Source: Prorocentrum cordatum (taxonomy: Eukaryota > Sar > Dinophyceae > Prorocentrales > Prorocentraceae). Taken from it: a stretch of DNA of 64,000 bases. Below, in pieces: positions 1-9,314 of the stretch (its first letter is position 1; each line of letters begins with the position of its first letter). The position numbers and the translations under genes were made by a program. Where the stretch lies: positions 102,001 to 166,000 of the forward strand of contig CAUYUJ010014207.1 in assembly GCA_963575745.1 (NCBI GenBank). The letters are read 5' to 3'. The notes below the pieces were generated by a model that saw nothing but the letters and a program-made list of their open reading frames with translations, did not search any database and was not told where the DNA came from.

Positions 1-595
1 CTCGGATTACCAACATGAAGCGCGGGACCCATAGGGAGGGGGCTCCCGCCTGAGACTTCCTCACAATTCACCCACAGACGAAGCTCCCGCTTGATACTTC
101 CCCCAAATTCAAACCTGAGGAGCCCAAAAATGACGACAGGTACACGTTTCGGATGACCCGCTCGGATTACCAACATGAAGTGCGGGACCCATACGAAAGG
201 GGCTCCCGCCTGAGTTTCCTCACAACTCACTCACAGACGAGGCTCCCGCTTAATATTTCCCCCAAATTCAAGCGCGAGGAGCCCAATAGTGACGACAGTT
301 ACACGTTTCGGATGACCCGCTCGGATTACCAACATGTAGTGCGGGACCCATAGGGAGCGGGCTCCCGCCTGCGATTTCCTCACAATTCACCCACAGACGA
401 AGCTCCCGCTTGAAACTTCCCCCAAAGTCAAACCCGACGAGCCCAAAAGTGACGAAAGTTAAACGTTTCGCATGACCCGCTCGGATTACCAACATGAAGC
501 GCGGGACCCATAGGGAGGGGGCTCCTGCCTGAGACTTCCTCACAATTCACTCACAGACGAAGCTCCCGCTTGAGACTTCATCCATATTCAAGCTA
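1..595. repeat. 160-bp satellite, about 3.7 copies
   Basis: The phrase CTCGGATTACCAACATG recurs at 1, 161, 320 and 480, giving a period of 159-160 bp. Units differ by scattered substitutions. The array runs off the left edge and breaks down near 595. Short open frames over it are by-products of the repeat. Confidence 0.95.
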
Positions 596-1035
596 GGGGG
601 TGAGTGATGACGAAGTGATGAGTGTGTGAGTGAGTGAGTGCGTGAGTGAATGAATGAGTGGTTGAGTGAGTGAGTGAGTGAGTGAGTGAGTGAGTGAGTG
701 AGTGGGTGATGATGATGATTACGATGATAATGGTGATGACGAGTGAGTAGGTGATCGAGTAATGATGATGGTGACGATGGTGCGGATAAAACGATGCTGA
801 TGATGAGTGGTCATGCTGATTGATGATGGTGATGAAGATGACGATGATGAGTGTGATAATGATGATGGTTGATCGAATGATGATGTTGTTAATGATGAGG
901 ATGATAACGGTGTGAGTGCGAACGACTGTGATGATTATGATGATGGTGACGATGATGAGGATGATGATGAATAGCGACAATGAATGGTGATGATGATGAT
1001 GATGACAATGATGATGGTGAGTGAAGGAGAGGGGT
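596..1035. repeat. TGAG and GAT-rich simple repeats
   Basis: A (TGAG)n run at about 660-705 passes into irregular GATGAT/GATGGTGAC repeats up to about 1020. No coding signal is seen. Confidence 0.9.
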
Positions 1036-1054
1036 GGGAGGTGAGGTGAAGTGA

Positions 1055-1425
1055 AGTTCCTGCGCGAGGTGTCCAGAGAAAACAAGAACCCCTGTTAGGA
1101 CGTGGGGAAAAAAAGGGCACAGAGGGGGTGTGGGAGGACTGCGCGGGGTGTCCAGAGAAAACAAGAACCCCACTTAGGATGTGGAGAACAAAAACCCCAC
1201 TTTTGGATGTGGGGAAATAAGAGAGAGAGAGAGAGGGGGGGGGGGGAGGACTGCGCGGGGTGTCCAGAGAAACGAGAACCCCACTTAGGATGTGGGGAAC
1301 AAGAACCCCACTGTTGGATGTGGGGAAAAAACAGAGAGAGGGAGAGAGAGAGAGGGGGTGTGGGAGGACTGCGCGGGGTGTCCAGAGAAAACAAGAACCC
1401 CACTTAGGATGTGGGGAAAAAACAA
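1055..1425. repeat. Tandem repeat, unit about 80-120 bp, 4 copies
   Basis: Copies start near 1062, 1139, 1249 and 1369 with GCGCGGGGTGTCCAGAGAAA, followed by one or two CCCCACTTAGGATGTGGGG blocks and a GA-rich spacer. Length differences lie in the GA spacer. Confidence 0.9.
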
Positions 1426-1795
1426 AACAAACTCAACTGTTTCTCTCCAACATGTCGTCGAGTTGCGAGAAGTGCGGGAAGAATGGGGCGGAATGAACAT
1501 CGCTTGAGTAACCCTAAACGGATGGTCGCGTCCTACCCATTAACAAAAACAATACACAGTCAACGATTTCCTCGACACGTGAACTGTTTTGTCGTCGACG
1601 CTGCGAAAAGTGTAGCACGAATGGGACGCGGCGCACATCGCGCGCGGACGCCTGGCCAACCTTACGCGGGACCCCCCGTCCTACCTGTCAAAAAAACACC
1701 GCAGCATCGTCGCGGTTCTTGCCAACATGTATTTTCTTCTCGTCGGCGCTGCGAATCGCGTAGCGGGAATGGGACGCCCCGAGAATTCCCAAGAC
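1426..1795 (+). repeat. Dispersed 5' module, copy 1 (upstream of LINE A)
   Basis: About 370 bp closely matching 5094-5465 in sequence and order. It contains internal sub-repeats built on GTCGGCGCTGCGAA and GGGAATGGGACGC, with ACATCGCGCGCGGACGCC between. It ends at the CCT tract that precedes the LINE A frame. It may be the 5' end of a mobile unit or a segment duplicated with it. Confidence 0.85.
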
Positions 1796-2067
1796 GCAGT
1801 CTCCTGTTCCCCCTCAGTTTCTCCCTCCCTCTTTCCCTCCCCTCCTCCTCCTCATCCTCCTCTTTTTCCTCCTCCTCCTCCTCCTCCTCCTCCTCCTCCT
1901 CCTCCTCCTCCTCCTCCTCCTCCTCCTCCCTCCTCCTCCTCCTCCTCCTCCCTCCTCCCTCCTCCTCCTACCTCCTCCTCGTCCTCCTCCCTCCTCCTCC
2001 TCCTCCTCCTCCTCCTCCTCCTCCTCCTCCTCCTCCTCCTCCTCCTCCTCCTCCTCCTCCTTTCCAG
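1796..2067 (+). repeat. CCT tract ending in a splice-acceptor-like TTTCCAG
   Basis: Almost pure CCT triplets on the + strand, ending TTTCCAG at 2061-2067, directly before the LINE A frame. The tract resembles an expanded polypyrimidine tract. Poly-Pro and poly-Ser frames across it are artefacts. Confidence 0.9.
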
Positions 2068-4440
2068 TGGATAGGGGCAGTGGCCAAGTATGCAGGTGTA
2101 GTGTTTAATGCTGTGGTGGCCTTCGCCAGGTATACCCGCCCGCTCGGCTTCTTGCTCCAGGCTTCGAAGTCGGGGTACCTGGCGTCGTCGACGGAGGCGG
2201 CCAAGGCCGTCAAGGCCCGAGCGTACAGGCTCAGGCTACAGCAGTTTCAGACGGCCAGGAACCTAGGTCACGACACGTTTGCTGGCGGCATCCCCCGCAG
2301 AGCCCTCGAAAGAAAAAGGTTGGGTACTGTGTTGGGGCGCCGGGGGCGGCTTCGGGCCCTCAGGAAGGCCTGGGGTCTCAAGGTGAGGACTCTGTGGCGC
2401 ACCGGTGTTATGCCGTCAGGTAGTCATGGAGCGGGGGTGGTAGGCCTCACGGACTCCACCCTCATGAAGTTGAGGTCGTTTGCAGGCGAGTTGGTAGGAG
2501 CTAGGCGAGGCCTCGCGTCGCTCACTGCGTATACTTGCACGCAGAGAGACAGGTTTTATGATCCCACCTTCGACGCCACCTGCCCTCTGGTTGTCAGATA
2601 TGCGTGCTGGCTGTGGGATGGTCGGACCTCCCTCTCTCGCCTCCGGACTGCGGTCGTGGCCATCCGTGATCGGTTGGGTCAGCAGGGGTCTTGGAGGCAG
2701 TGTTTCGGTCCCATCTCTGCTGCGCTTCTCACGCTTCGTCGCATCGGCTGGGAGTTAGAGGCCCCTCACCTCCTCCTCTCGGACCGTGGCGAGCACATCT
2801 CTCTGTATGACTGCGCTCCCAGCGAAGTTCGGAGCCTCGTTCGAGACGGGGTTGAGCGTTGGCTTTGGCGTAGGGTCCCCTTCCACTGGCCAGAGGCGAC
2901 GGGATCCGAGTTTTGTTGGGCTCGAGCGATGCGCCTGTCCCTCCTGGCTCTCCCAGCGGGTGCCCGTCAAGGTTCGATGCGCGCCCTGTGGTCTGGAGGG
3001 TTGTGGCCGCCTGCTCGCAAATTCGACGCGGGCCTGGCTCCGTCAGCTCAGTGCACCTTCTGTGGAGCGGAGCGAGGGTCGATGGGCCACCAGTTTTTCG
3101 ATTGTTCCAGTGCCTTCGCCTCGGGCGAGGATTCGGGGGATGGCATGGGCTTCCCTGAGGACGTTTGGCAGCACAGGCAGGCCTTGCGGGAGAAAGGGAG
3201 GAGTCTGGGGTCGGCCGATTGGGATGTCGTGTCGTCGCTCTACGGGGGTCCCTCCCTCCCTATCCAGTTGCCTCCTCCCCCAGCTCGGCCGCCTGTGCTC
3301 ACCTGGGGACTCGCGGAAGGTCCTTGGGGCAGGTTTCGGTTCACGGACGGGTCTGGGCTCCATAGCTCGGTGCCCGAGGCCACTAGATGCGGCTGGAGCG
3401 TGGTTGAGATTTCTGACGATGGATGGCCATTGAGGGCCAGATTTGGCGGTCTCCCAGGGCGTTTTCAATCGGTCCCCAGGAGCGAGAGGTGGGCGGGGCT
3501 AGATGCCATCGCCCTCGGCCCCTCGGGAGGCCTGCCACCTGTCATAATTAGCGACCACCTTTCGTTTGTCAATGAAGGGCGAGGCTGGGACCCCAACCTT
3601 GAGTGCGGTACCTCAGCCCACGCGTCGATTTGGCGCAAAATCTTCCTTGTCTGCTCCCAGCACGCTCTGCGTCCTGAGTTCCACTGGACTCCTGCACACT
3701 TGTCGCTCCAGGGGTTAATCGATCAGGATGCGGGCGCTGGTGATATATGGCGTTTCATGGGTAATGCTTGGGCCGATTTCTTTGCCAAGCTCGGAGCCCA
3801 GGACATCGCTGTTGCGGATGTGGCGGTTGCGTCGCTCCAGGCCGCCATAAGCGATTGCAAATTGTCGTGCCAGTTTCTCTCACGAGCCGTCCAGATAATC
3901 TGTGCTCGTCCCGAGGTCTCCCAGGCGCCTGCTGCTCCAGTGCCGGCTCGGGCCCCAGGGCCCCGTGCGCCCCAGCTGGTGTTAGTGGCTCATGACACCG
4001 TGCCCCTGGCTCCTGGGTCCTCGGCGGTTCAGTGCAGGCTCTGTCTGGCCGTTGCTCGGACCCCAGCCAGTTGCAAATCGTTGCTGAAACCAGGGGCGCG
4101 GTGCGAGCCTGGCCCAATGCTGCGCCAGCTAGCGGCTGCTACCGAGCGGCTGGGCTGGCGGCAGCACGTCTCCGGGGAGGGGGAGGCTGCCCTTGCCGCT
4201 GCTGCTGCCGCTATGGAGGCGGAGGCGGGGGGATACTTGTTCGAGTGCGACGGGCACAGGATCCACCGTGCAGGGCCTTTCCTGTACTGTGGCCGCTGTG
4301 GGGCCCGAGTGGCTTTGGGGTCTCCCAAGTTGGAGGCCCTTGGAGCCCCGTGCCCGCCGGCACCCCCGAACCCAGCCCGTCGGCGAGCCAGGGGTTGGCT
4401 TGCCGAGGGCAAACATCCAGCGTCAGGCGTTCCTTTCTGA
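2068..4440 (+). CDS. LINE copy A: reverse-transcriptase thumb region plus RNase H and C-terminal zinc finger
   Basis: An open frame of 790 codons follows the AG at 2066-2067. No start codon is needed if this is an exon or a 5'-truncated copy. Residues about 50-75 (TARNLG) match the segment just after the reverse-transcriptase palm of dinoflagellate non-LTR retrotransposons. A CCHC knuckle begins at residues 329/332 (CTFC...H...C). The RNase H domain has D427 (TDGSG), E473, D496 (ISDH) and D570 (NAWAD), with HWTPAH near 539, so the catalytic tetrad looks complete. A C-terminal CxxC is at 741/744 (FLYCGRCGAR). The endonuclease and the polymerase palm are absent, so the copy cannot act alone. 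The frame is strikingly intact next to LINE B and C, which suggests a recent insertion or retained function. The stop is TGA at 4438-4440. Confidence 0.85.
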   Translation, partial: WIGAVAKYAGVVFNAVVAFARYTRPLGFLLQASKSGYLASSTEAAKAVKARAYRLRLQQFQTARNLGHDTFAGGIPRRALERKRLGTVLGRRGRLRALRKAWGLKVRTLWRTGVMPSGSHGAGVVGLTDSTLMKLRSFAGELVGARRGLASLTAYTCTQRDRFYDPTFDATCPLVVRYACWLWDGRTSLSRLRTAVVAIRDRLGQQGSWRQCFGPISAALLTLRRIGWELEAPHLLLSDRGEHISLYDCAPSEVRSLVRDGVERWLWRRVPFHWPEATGSEFCWARAMRLSLLALPAGARQGSMRALWSGGLWPPARKFDAGLAPSAQCTFCGAERGSMGHQFFDCSSAFASGEDSGDGMGFPEDVWQHRQALREKGRSLGSADWDVVSSLYGGPSLPIQLPPPPARPPVLTWGLAEGPWGRFRFTDGSGLHSSVPEATRCGWSVVEISDDGWPLRARFGGLPGRFQSVPRSERWAGLDAIALGPSGGLPPVIISDHLSFVNEGRGWDPNLECGTSAHASIWRKIFLVCSQHALRPEFHWTPAHLSLQGLIDQDAGAGDIWRFMGNAWADFFAKLGAQDIAVADVAVASLQAAISDCKLSCQFLSRAVQIICARPEVSQAPAAPVPARAPGPRAPQLVLVAHDTVPLAPGSSAVQCRLCLAVARTPASCKSLLKPGARCEPGPMLRQLAAATERLGWRQHVSGEGEAALAAAAAAMEAEAGGYLFECDGHRIHRAGPFLYCGRCGARVALGSPKLEALGAPCPPAPPNPARRRARGWLAEGKHPASGVPF

Positions 4441-4655
4441 CTTGTGATGCGGGGGGGAGGCCTGTCGGGTGCCGCCCAGTTCGCCTGAGCTGGGTTGGTG
4501 CCGTCAAAACATCGATGGCCTCCCTCCGCACCGTGTAGCAATTATCGGTCGAATGCTTCCGGCCTGGAGTGCTGGTGATTTATCACGCTCCCCCGTTTCA
4601 TTTTATATAGTCGCCGTCGCGTTCCCGGATGCTTCGACGTTCTATGCTGCGTCCT
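4441..4655. other. LINE A 3' flank, no gene seen
   Basis: Short unique stretch after the LINE A stop. It may include a 3' UTR. No poly-A or poly-T tail is visible. Confidence 0.4.
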
Positions 4656-5055
4656 GCGTCCTCCTCCTCTACCTCCTCCTCTACCTCCTCCTCCTCCTCC
4701 TCCTCCTCCCCCTCCTCCTCCTCCTCCTCTCACTCCTCCTCCTCCATCCTCCTCCTCCTCCTCCTCCTCCTCCTCCTCCCCTCCTCCTTCCTCCTCCTCC
4801 TCCTCCTCCTCCTCCTTCTCCTACCTCCTCCTCCACCTCCTCCTCCTCCTCCTCCTCCTCCTCCTCTCCTGGTAAGGAATGGAGGGAGGGGGTATGTCAG
4901 ATATGAAGCTAACGCACCTAGCTTGTGCCCCTACCCCTCTCTCCCCCCCCCCTCACCCCCCCCCCCCCCCTCACCATCACCTCTCCCCCTCTCACCACCA
5001 CCACCCCTTTTTCATCCTTACTTCCCATCATGAAACAACCCCACATCCCCACCTA
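4656..5055 (+). repeat. CCT tract and C-rich simple repeat
   Basis: CCT triplets dominate to about 4867. After a short unique stretch (4868-4935), C runs with CCT and CAC follow to about 5055. Confidence 0.9.
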
Positions 5056-5093
5056 GCCGGCCGATAACAACCCTGCCGTTCAAACTGCCAAAA

Positions 5094-5560
5094 AGAACAA
5101 CACAAACTCGACTGCTTCTTCGCCAACATGACGTCGAGTTGCGGAAAATACAACAGGAATGGGACGGAATGAACATCGCTCGGGTAACCCTAAGCTGACG
5201 GTCGCGCCCTACCCATCATAAACAAAAATACACAGTAAACGTCTTTCTCGTCAACATGATTGTTCGTGTCGTCGGCGCTGCGAAAGGTGTAGCAGGAACG
5301 GGACGCGGCGCACATCGCGCGCGGACGCCTGGCCAACCCTACGCGGGACCCCCCGTCCGACCTGCCAAAAAGCACAGCAACGTCGACGTCTTTTTTGCCA
5401 AAATGTACTTTCTCCTCGTCGGCGCTGCGAATCGCGCAGCGGGAATGGGACGCGGCGCGCATCGCGCGGGGGCGCCTGCCCGTCAACATGGACTTTCTTG
5501 TCGTCGACGCTGCGGCCCGTCGGGTTGAGGAGTCGGGCGGGCGGCAAGTCAGCATGCCTC
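5094..5560 (+). repeat. Dispersed 5' module, copy 2 (upstream of LINE B)
   Basis: Matches 1426-1785 with point differences and small indels. It continues with an extra sub-repeat (GTCGTCGACGCTGCGGCC near 5498). As in copy 1, a CCT tract and then LINE coding sequence follow downstream. Confidence 0.85.
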
Positions 5561-5794
5561 AAGCAAGCGCGGTTCAAGCAAGTGCCTCGGGAGACCCCCA
5601 AGAGGTCGAAAAAAAGGCGTCCAGGAGGTCCTGGGGGGGCAACACAAATATTGATTTTCACTTTGTTGTTCGAAGGATCTTGAGGTTAGCACCTACTTGG
5701 GTTGGCAATGTTCCAGCCTGGAAGAAATATCCAAGAGGCCCTCAGGCGCATACCAGAGAGATCCCAGGACGCCCGGCGAACGCCCAAGAGGCAT
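5561..5794. other. Unique spacer between 5' module and CCT tract
   Basis: No gene recognised. Its end (CTCTTCCCCCTCAGTTTCTCC at about 5801) resembles the sequence before the CCT tract at 1802, so the two modules share this junction. Confidence 0.5.
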
Positions 5795-6104
5795 GCTCCT
5801 CTTCCCCCTCAGTTTCTCCTTCCCTCCCTCTCTCCCTCCCCTCCTCCTCCTCCTCCTCCAGCCTCCTCTCTCCTCTCCTCCCCTCCTCCTCCCCTCCTCC
5901 CTCCTCCTCCTCGCTCCTCCTCCTCCTGCTCCTCCTCCTCCTGCTCCTCCTCCTCCTCCTCCTCCATTCCTCCCTCCTCCATTCCTCCCTCCTCCATTCC
6001 TCCTCCTCCATTCCTCCTGCTCCTCCTCCTCTTCCTCCTCCTCCTCCTCCTCCCCTTCCTCCTCCCCTTCCTCCTCCTCCTTCTCCTCCTTCTCCTCCTT
6101 ACGG
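5795..6104 (+). repeat. CCT tract upstream of LINE B
   Basis: Irregular CCT triplets with ATT interruptions end at about 6100. The first LINE B residues follow at once, as for LINE A. Confidence 0.9.
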
Positions 6105-6114
6105 GCAAGGGTGG

Positions 6115-6700
6115 CACGTCTGGTGGAGTCGCCGTGTTGGCTCCATCTCGGGTCCTGGTATCCGATCCGCCCAAGCCTATCACGGGGAATGTGGTCCCAG
6201 GGCGCGTTGTGGCTGCCAAGCTGCATTGGGGCCGACCTTGAGGTATCGTGATGCTGAATGCGTATCTGGAAGTTGTTATCGGGCTGAAGGGTGCGAACGT
6301 TGAGACCCTGGAGGCCATTGTTTCGGTGCTGCAGATGATCAACGTGCTCGGCATCAGTCGGTTGGTAGGTGGTGATTGGGATACTGATGCTCCTGAGTTG
6401 GACAATTGGATTCACGCAGTACGAGGTGTTCGTGTTGCCAGCAGGCAGAGACTTCTTCTATGTCGCCGAGCACATGATCCCTCATGGTGGTGTGCTGTGT
6501 GATATCGAGGATGTACATGTTTTTCCGCATCGTCATGTGTCCTTGCCCGTCGCTGCCGTCCCACGGAGCATGTGCTGTGGTGTTCCTGGTGGGCCCGGGG
6601 TCTTTCCTGTGGAACTGAAGGTCGGCGTGGCAGAGACCCCCTTTGTGCGTGAGTGGGGGCAGGTCAGCTGAGGCATCTCTGCTTCTGCGACTGCCGATGA
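6115..6700 (+). pseudogene. LINE B endonuclease (exonuclease-endonuclease-phosphatase fold) remnant
   Basis: The frame near 6248-6420 reads VYL/AYLEV...GANVETL followed by LVGGDWDTDAPELD. This matches the GGDWN block of AP-type retrotransposon endonucleases, with Asn replaced by Asp. A frame change near 6400 continues with a segment like the domain's C-terminal strand region (YVAEHMI, then HRHV). This endonuclease normally nicks target DNA to prime reverse transcription. Here it is broken by frameshifts and cannot be functional. Confidence 0.75.
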
Positions 6701-7019
6701 GCTCGATGTCTGTTGGAATGCTGTTATCTTGTGTGTGGAAGCTGAAATTTGGGACAGGAGCGACATCCTTGAGCGCCACGCCCTCATGCTGCTGCACTGT
6801 TAGCGCTGGGCCTGCTCAGTATGAGTGGAGCGATGCGAAGCAGCCCAGCCCCAGCAAGCCCACGAAGCTCGCGGCATGAAAGGTTGCCTCTCGTTCACAC
6901 GTTCGACAAGCTAGAGTTCGTATGGCCCACATTGCTTCTACACTGGACTTTGATGGCAACAGCGTGAAGGTGACAACCTTTCCAAGCATCTGTACTTCTC
7001 CCTTGGGTCCGCACGTCGA

Positions 7020-7805
7020 ATGCGAAAGTGTGAGTGGATGTTGCAGTTGGTTTCTGTGAGAGCCTGCGGCTTCTCGAATGACCTGGTGACGGGGCTTATT
7101 TTGCATGATTTCGACACGGTTATGCAGGACATGGTCGACGAGGCCCAGCAGCAAGTCAATGAGTGTGTGTGTGTGTGCGTGTCGAATGTCGAGTGGAATG
7201 TGTGGGCCGAGAAAGCGTTTGAATCGGGTGCTCGTGTTGCCCATCGGTTTCCACGGCTGAAGGAGTTGCAAGAGATACTTGCAGATACCAACAGACCCCA
7301 GCCGTTCCAGCGTGCCGGTGACTGTTTGAATGGTTGGAACACTATTTCGTCTATTCACGGTTGTTCTGCAGTCAAGCTACCAATTGGTTCAAAGGATTGG
7401 CAACTGCTACCTCCCATCATTGGCGCTGACGTTTCGATGGTGGCAAGGAGTTTCTCGGCCAAGACTGCGCTTGGACAGATGTCGCTGAAACCCGGCTCCC
7501 TCGAGGCGGTGTTCGAAATCGGCCTCGACGTGCTGGCGGAGTTGTTCATGAGGTGTGAAGCCTTGCTCAAATGGCCTCGTGACCGCATCCAGACCCGCCT
7601 GGTCCGCTTGGGGAAACTCTTAGGCGGGCACAGGCTGATCGCATTGCTCAACTCTGATCAGGTTGCGGGGCCGTCTGCGTCGGCCAGTTCCGCAGGAATG
7701 GGACCTTTCCCATCGCCATCGGGCCTTTTGGGGGAACGCCCCTGCGAGGAGCTCCTCAGACGCCGATCACAACGTGTCGGCGGGGTCGGCAGTTGCTGTG
7801 GGTGA
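7020..7805 (+). pseudogene. LINE B linker and N-terminal reverse transcriptase remnant
   Basis: A frame of about 261 codons holds VWAEKAFESGARVAHRF, typical of the segment between endonuclease and polymerase in dinoflagellate LINEs. It then has an N-terminal polymerase block (PPIIGADV...ARSFSAKT, LAELFMRCEALLKWP) and LLGGHRLIALL, which corresponds to the GGRRPI block. The lysine-rich KPDGG before it is altered. A small (GT)n run (about 7163-7178) lies inside. The frame ends at the TGA at 7803-7805. Confidence 0.75.
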
Positions 7806-7849
7806 ATATTAGTTTAGCGTGTTCCTCGAAATATGTAAATGCTATGAGT

Positions 7850-8170
7850 GCATCATTTCAGGCCGCCTGCTGACCGAGGCCCAGATGCTAGGGTATCCCG
7901 TGAGCATGGTGTGGATGTTGTTGTGCTCGTGACGCTTATCTCGCTTGGTCCAGGCGTTTGGTTCGGTTTCGCGTTATGCGATTTCAAACCAAGGGGCCCC
8001 AGCGGGCTGCGCCCATGCAAACACTATGATGCACTTTCTGTTGCACAGAGTGGTGCCCAAGATGTGCCGCATCTCTCGGACCGCACAGCGGGTCCTCATG
8101 GGCGACTCTTGCTTCAAGTGGGTCGGGAAGAGACTCGCCGAATGCAATGTGCTCTTGACTGCGGTGCGAT
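7850..8170 (+). pseudogene. LINE B reverse transcriptase palm remnant
   Basis: After a frame break, 7945-8172 reads QGAPAGCAHANTMMHFLL. This matches polymerase motif B (normally AGCSFA or AGCSHA). The metal-binding DD block expected just downstream is not identifiable, so the catalytic centre appears lost. Confidence 0.65.
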
Positions 8171-8199
8171 AATGTTACGAGCAAGTTTGTGACCTGGAC

Positions 8200-8884
8200 C
8201 TGATATCGCAGGCCTTGAGGAGTGGGTTTGCGGCTACTGCCGCGAAAGCGTCGTCGAGAATGTCGTTGTCTGATCGCGCCCTGAAGGTGCGTAGCCACAT
8301 CCACATGCGGAGTTCAGGGCATGAGGTTTGTTGTTTCAGGTCGGCCCGACAGAATGATGGAGCGGACCAGGCTAAACAAGATGTCGTGTCGGCGAGGCAA
8401 GATCGCTGCCCTGAGGCGCGGTGCGCCGGGGAAGGTTCACGCGCTCTGGAGGGCGGGCTTTATTCCTGCTGCTGGCCACGGGGCGGGGATTAGTGCGCTG
8501 TCGGGCCCGACGGTGATGAAGTTGCAGTCTATTCCGGGGACTTTAGTGGGCGCGAAGCGGACTAGATCCCTGACATCTTGGTTCGCTACACAGACTGGCT
8601 CCCTGTATGACCCCATTTGGGATGCCACCGCCTCCCTAATTCAAAGATGTGCAAGGCTGCTGTGGGACGCCGGGTTGGCGAGGGCCTGGGCGGCCATGCA
8701 AGACAAGCTTGCTGTGCGGGCCACGTGGAACGATTCCCGAGGCCCGATCGGTGATGTGCTTTTTATCGCTTCGCCGTGTCAATTGGGATATGGTCGCAGC
8801 TCGCGTCGTTGTCACAGATGAAGGCGTGGCCCTTGACCTTCTGCAGTCGGCGCCGCATGGCATTCATATTGAGCTGCGTGCTGG
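8200..8884 (+). pseudogene. LINE B thumb-region remnant
   Basis: The frame at 8321-8760 aligns residue by residue with LINE A (ALWRAGFIPAAGHGAGISAL against TLWRTGVMPSGSHGAGVVGL, and later SLYDPIWDAT against RFYDPTFDAT). A frameshift near 8760 leads into a frame matching LINE A's APHLLLSD region. The match then stops abruptly at the ACACAGACACA repeat. Confidence 0.8.
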
Positions 8885-9035
8885 TATCCAGAGGTTCAGG
8901 AGGGAACACACACAGACACAAAGTGATCTTCGAATCCTGGAACAATGTGAAGATATGGGAAGTGGGGGCGAAGGCGAAAACCGAGGAAATATGGGGAATC
9001 CTCCTCCTCCTCCTCCTCCTCCTCCTCCTCAGAGG
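8885..9035 (+). mobile_element. ACACAGACACA element, copy 1, with CCT end
   Basis: Starts TCAGGAGGGAACACACACAG, continues with GAACAATGTGAAGATATGGG and AAGTGGGGGCGAAGGCGAAA, and ends at a short CCT tract. It matches four other copies (39235, 39930, 59968, 63097). It interrupts the coding similarity of LINE B, so it is an insertion. Confidence 0.75.
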
Positions 9036-9163
9036 TTGCAGGCTCGCAGAGTGATTGCCGATCTCCCCGTCGATGCCAATGCTAAGCCATGGCTTCGCTG
9101 CGCTCGCAGTGCTGTCCTTCGGGTTCGTGCGCACGCGAGGCGAGGGGCCCTCCGCTGCCTGAT

Positions 9164-9314
9164 TTGAAGTCGGGCGTGTCCCTCTAAGGGATATTCGAAC
9201 AGAGCTAAGCATTGTATGGGGACGATTGTTTGGCTGATCATTTCTGATATTTTGTTTTTTATGTTTCATTTGTTGCCCAACATTCCCCTGTAGGGGGACA
9301 GGCCCGACCCAAGC
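9164..9314 (+). mobile_element. Introner-like element, copy 1 (inside LINE B)
   Basis: Begins TTGAAGTCGGGCGTGTCCC and ends GGGGGACAGGCCCGACCCAA. It separates two parts that are contiguous in LINE A (GSMRALW and GGLWPP), so LINE A serves as an empty site. Flanking octamers GCCTGATT and GCCTAGTG agree at 5 of 8 positions. Confidence 0.85.
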
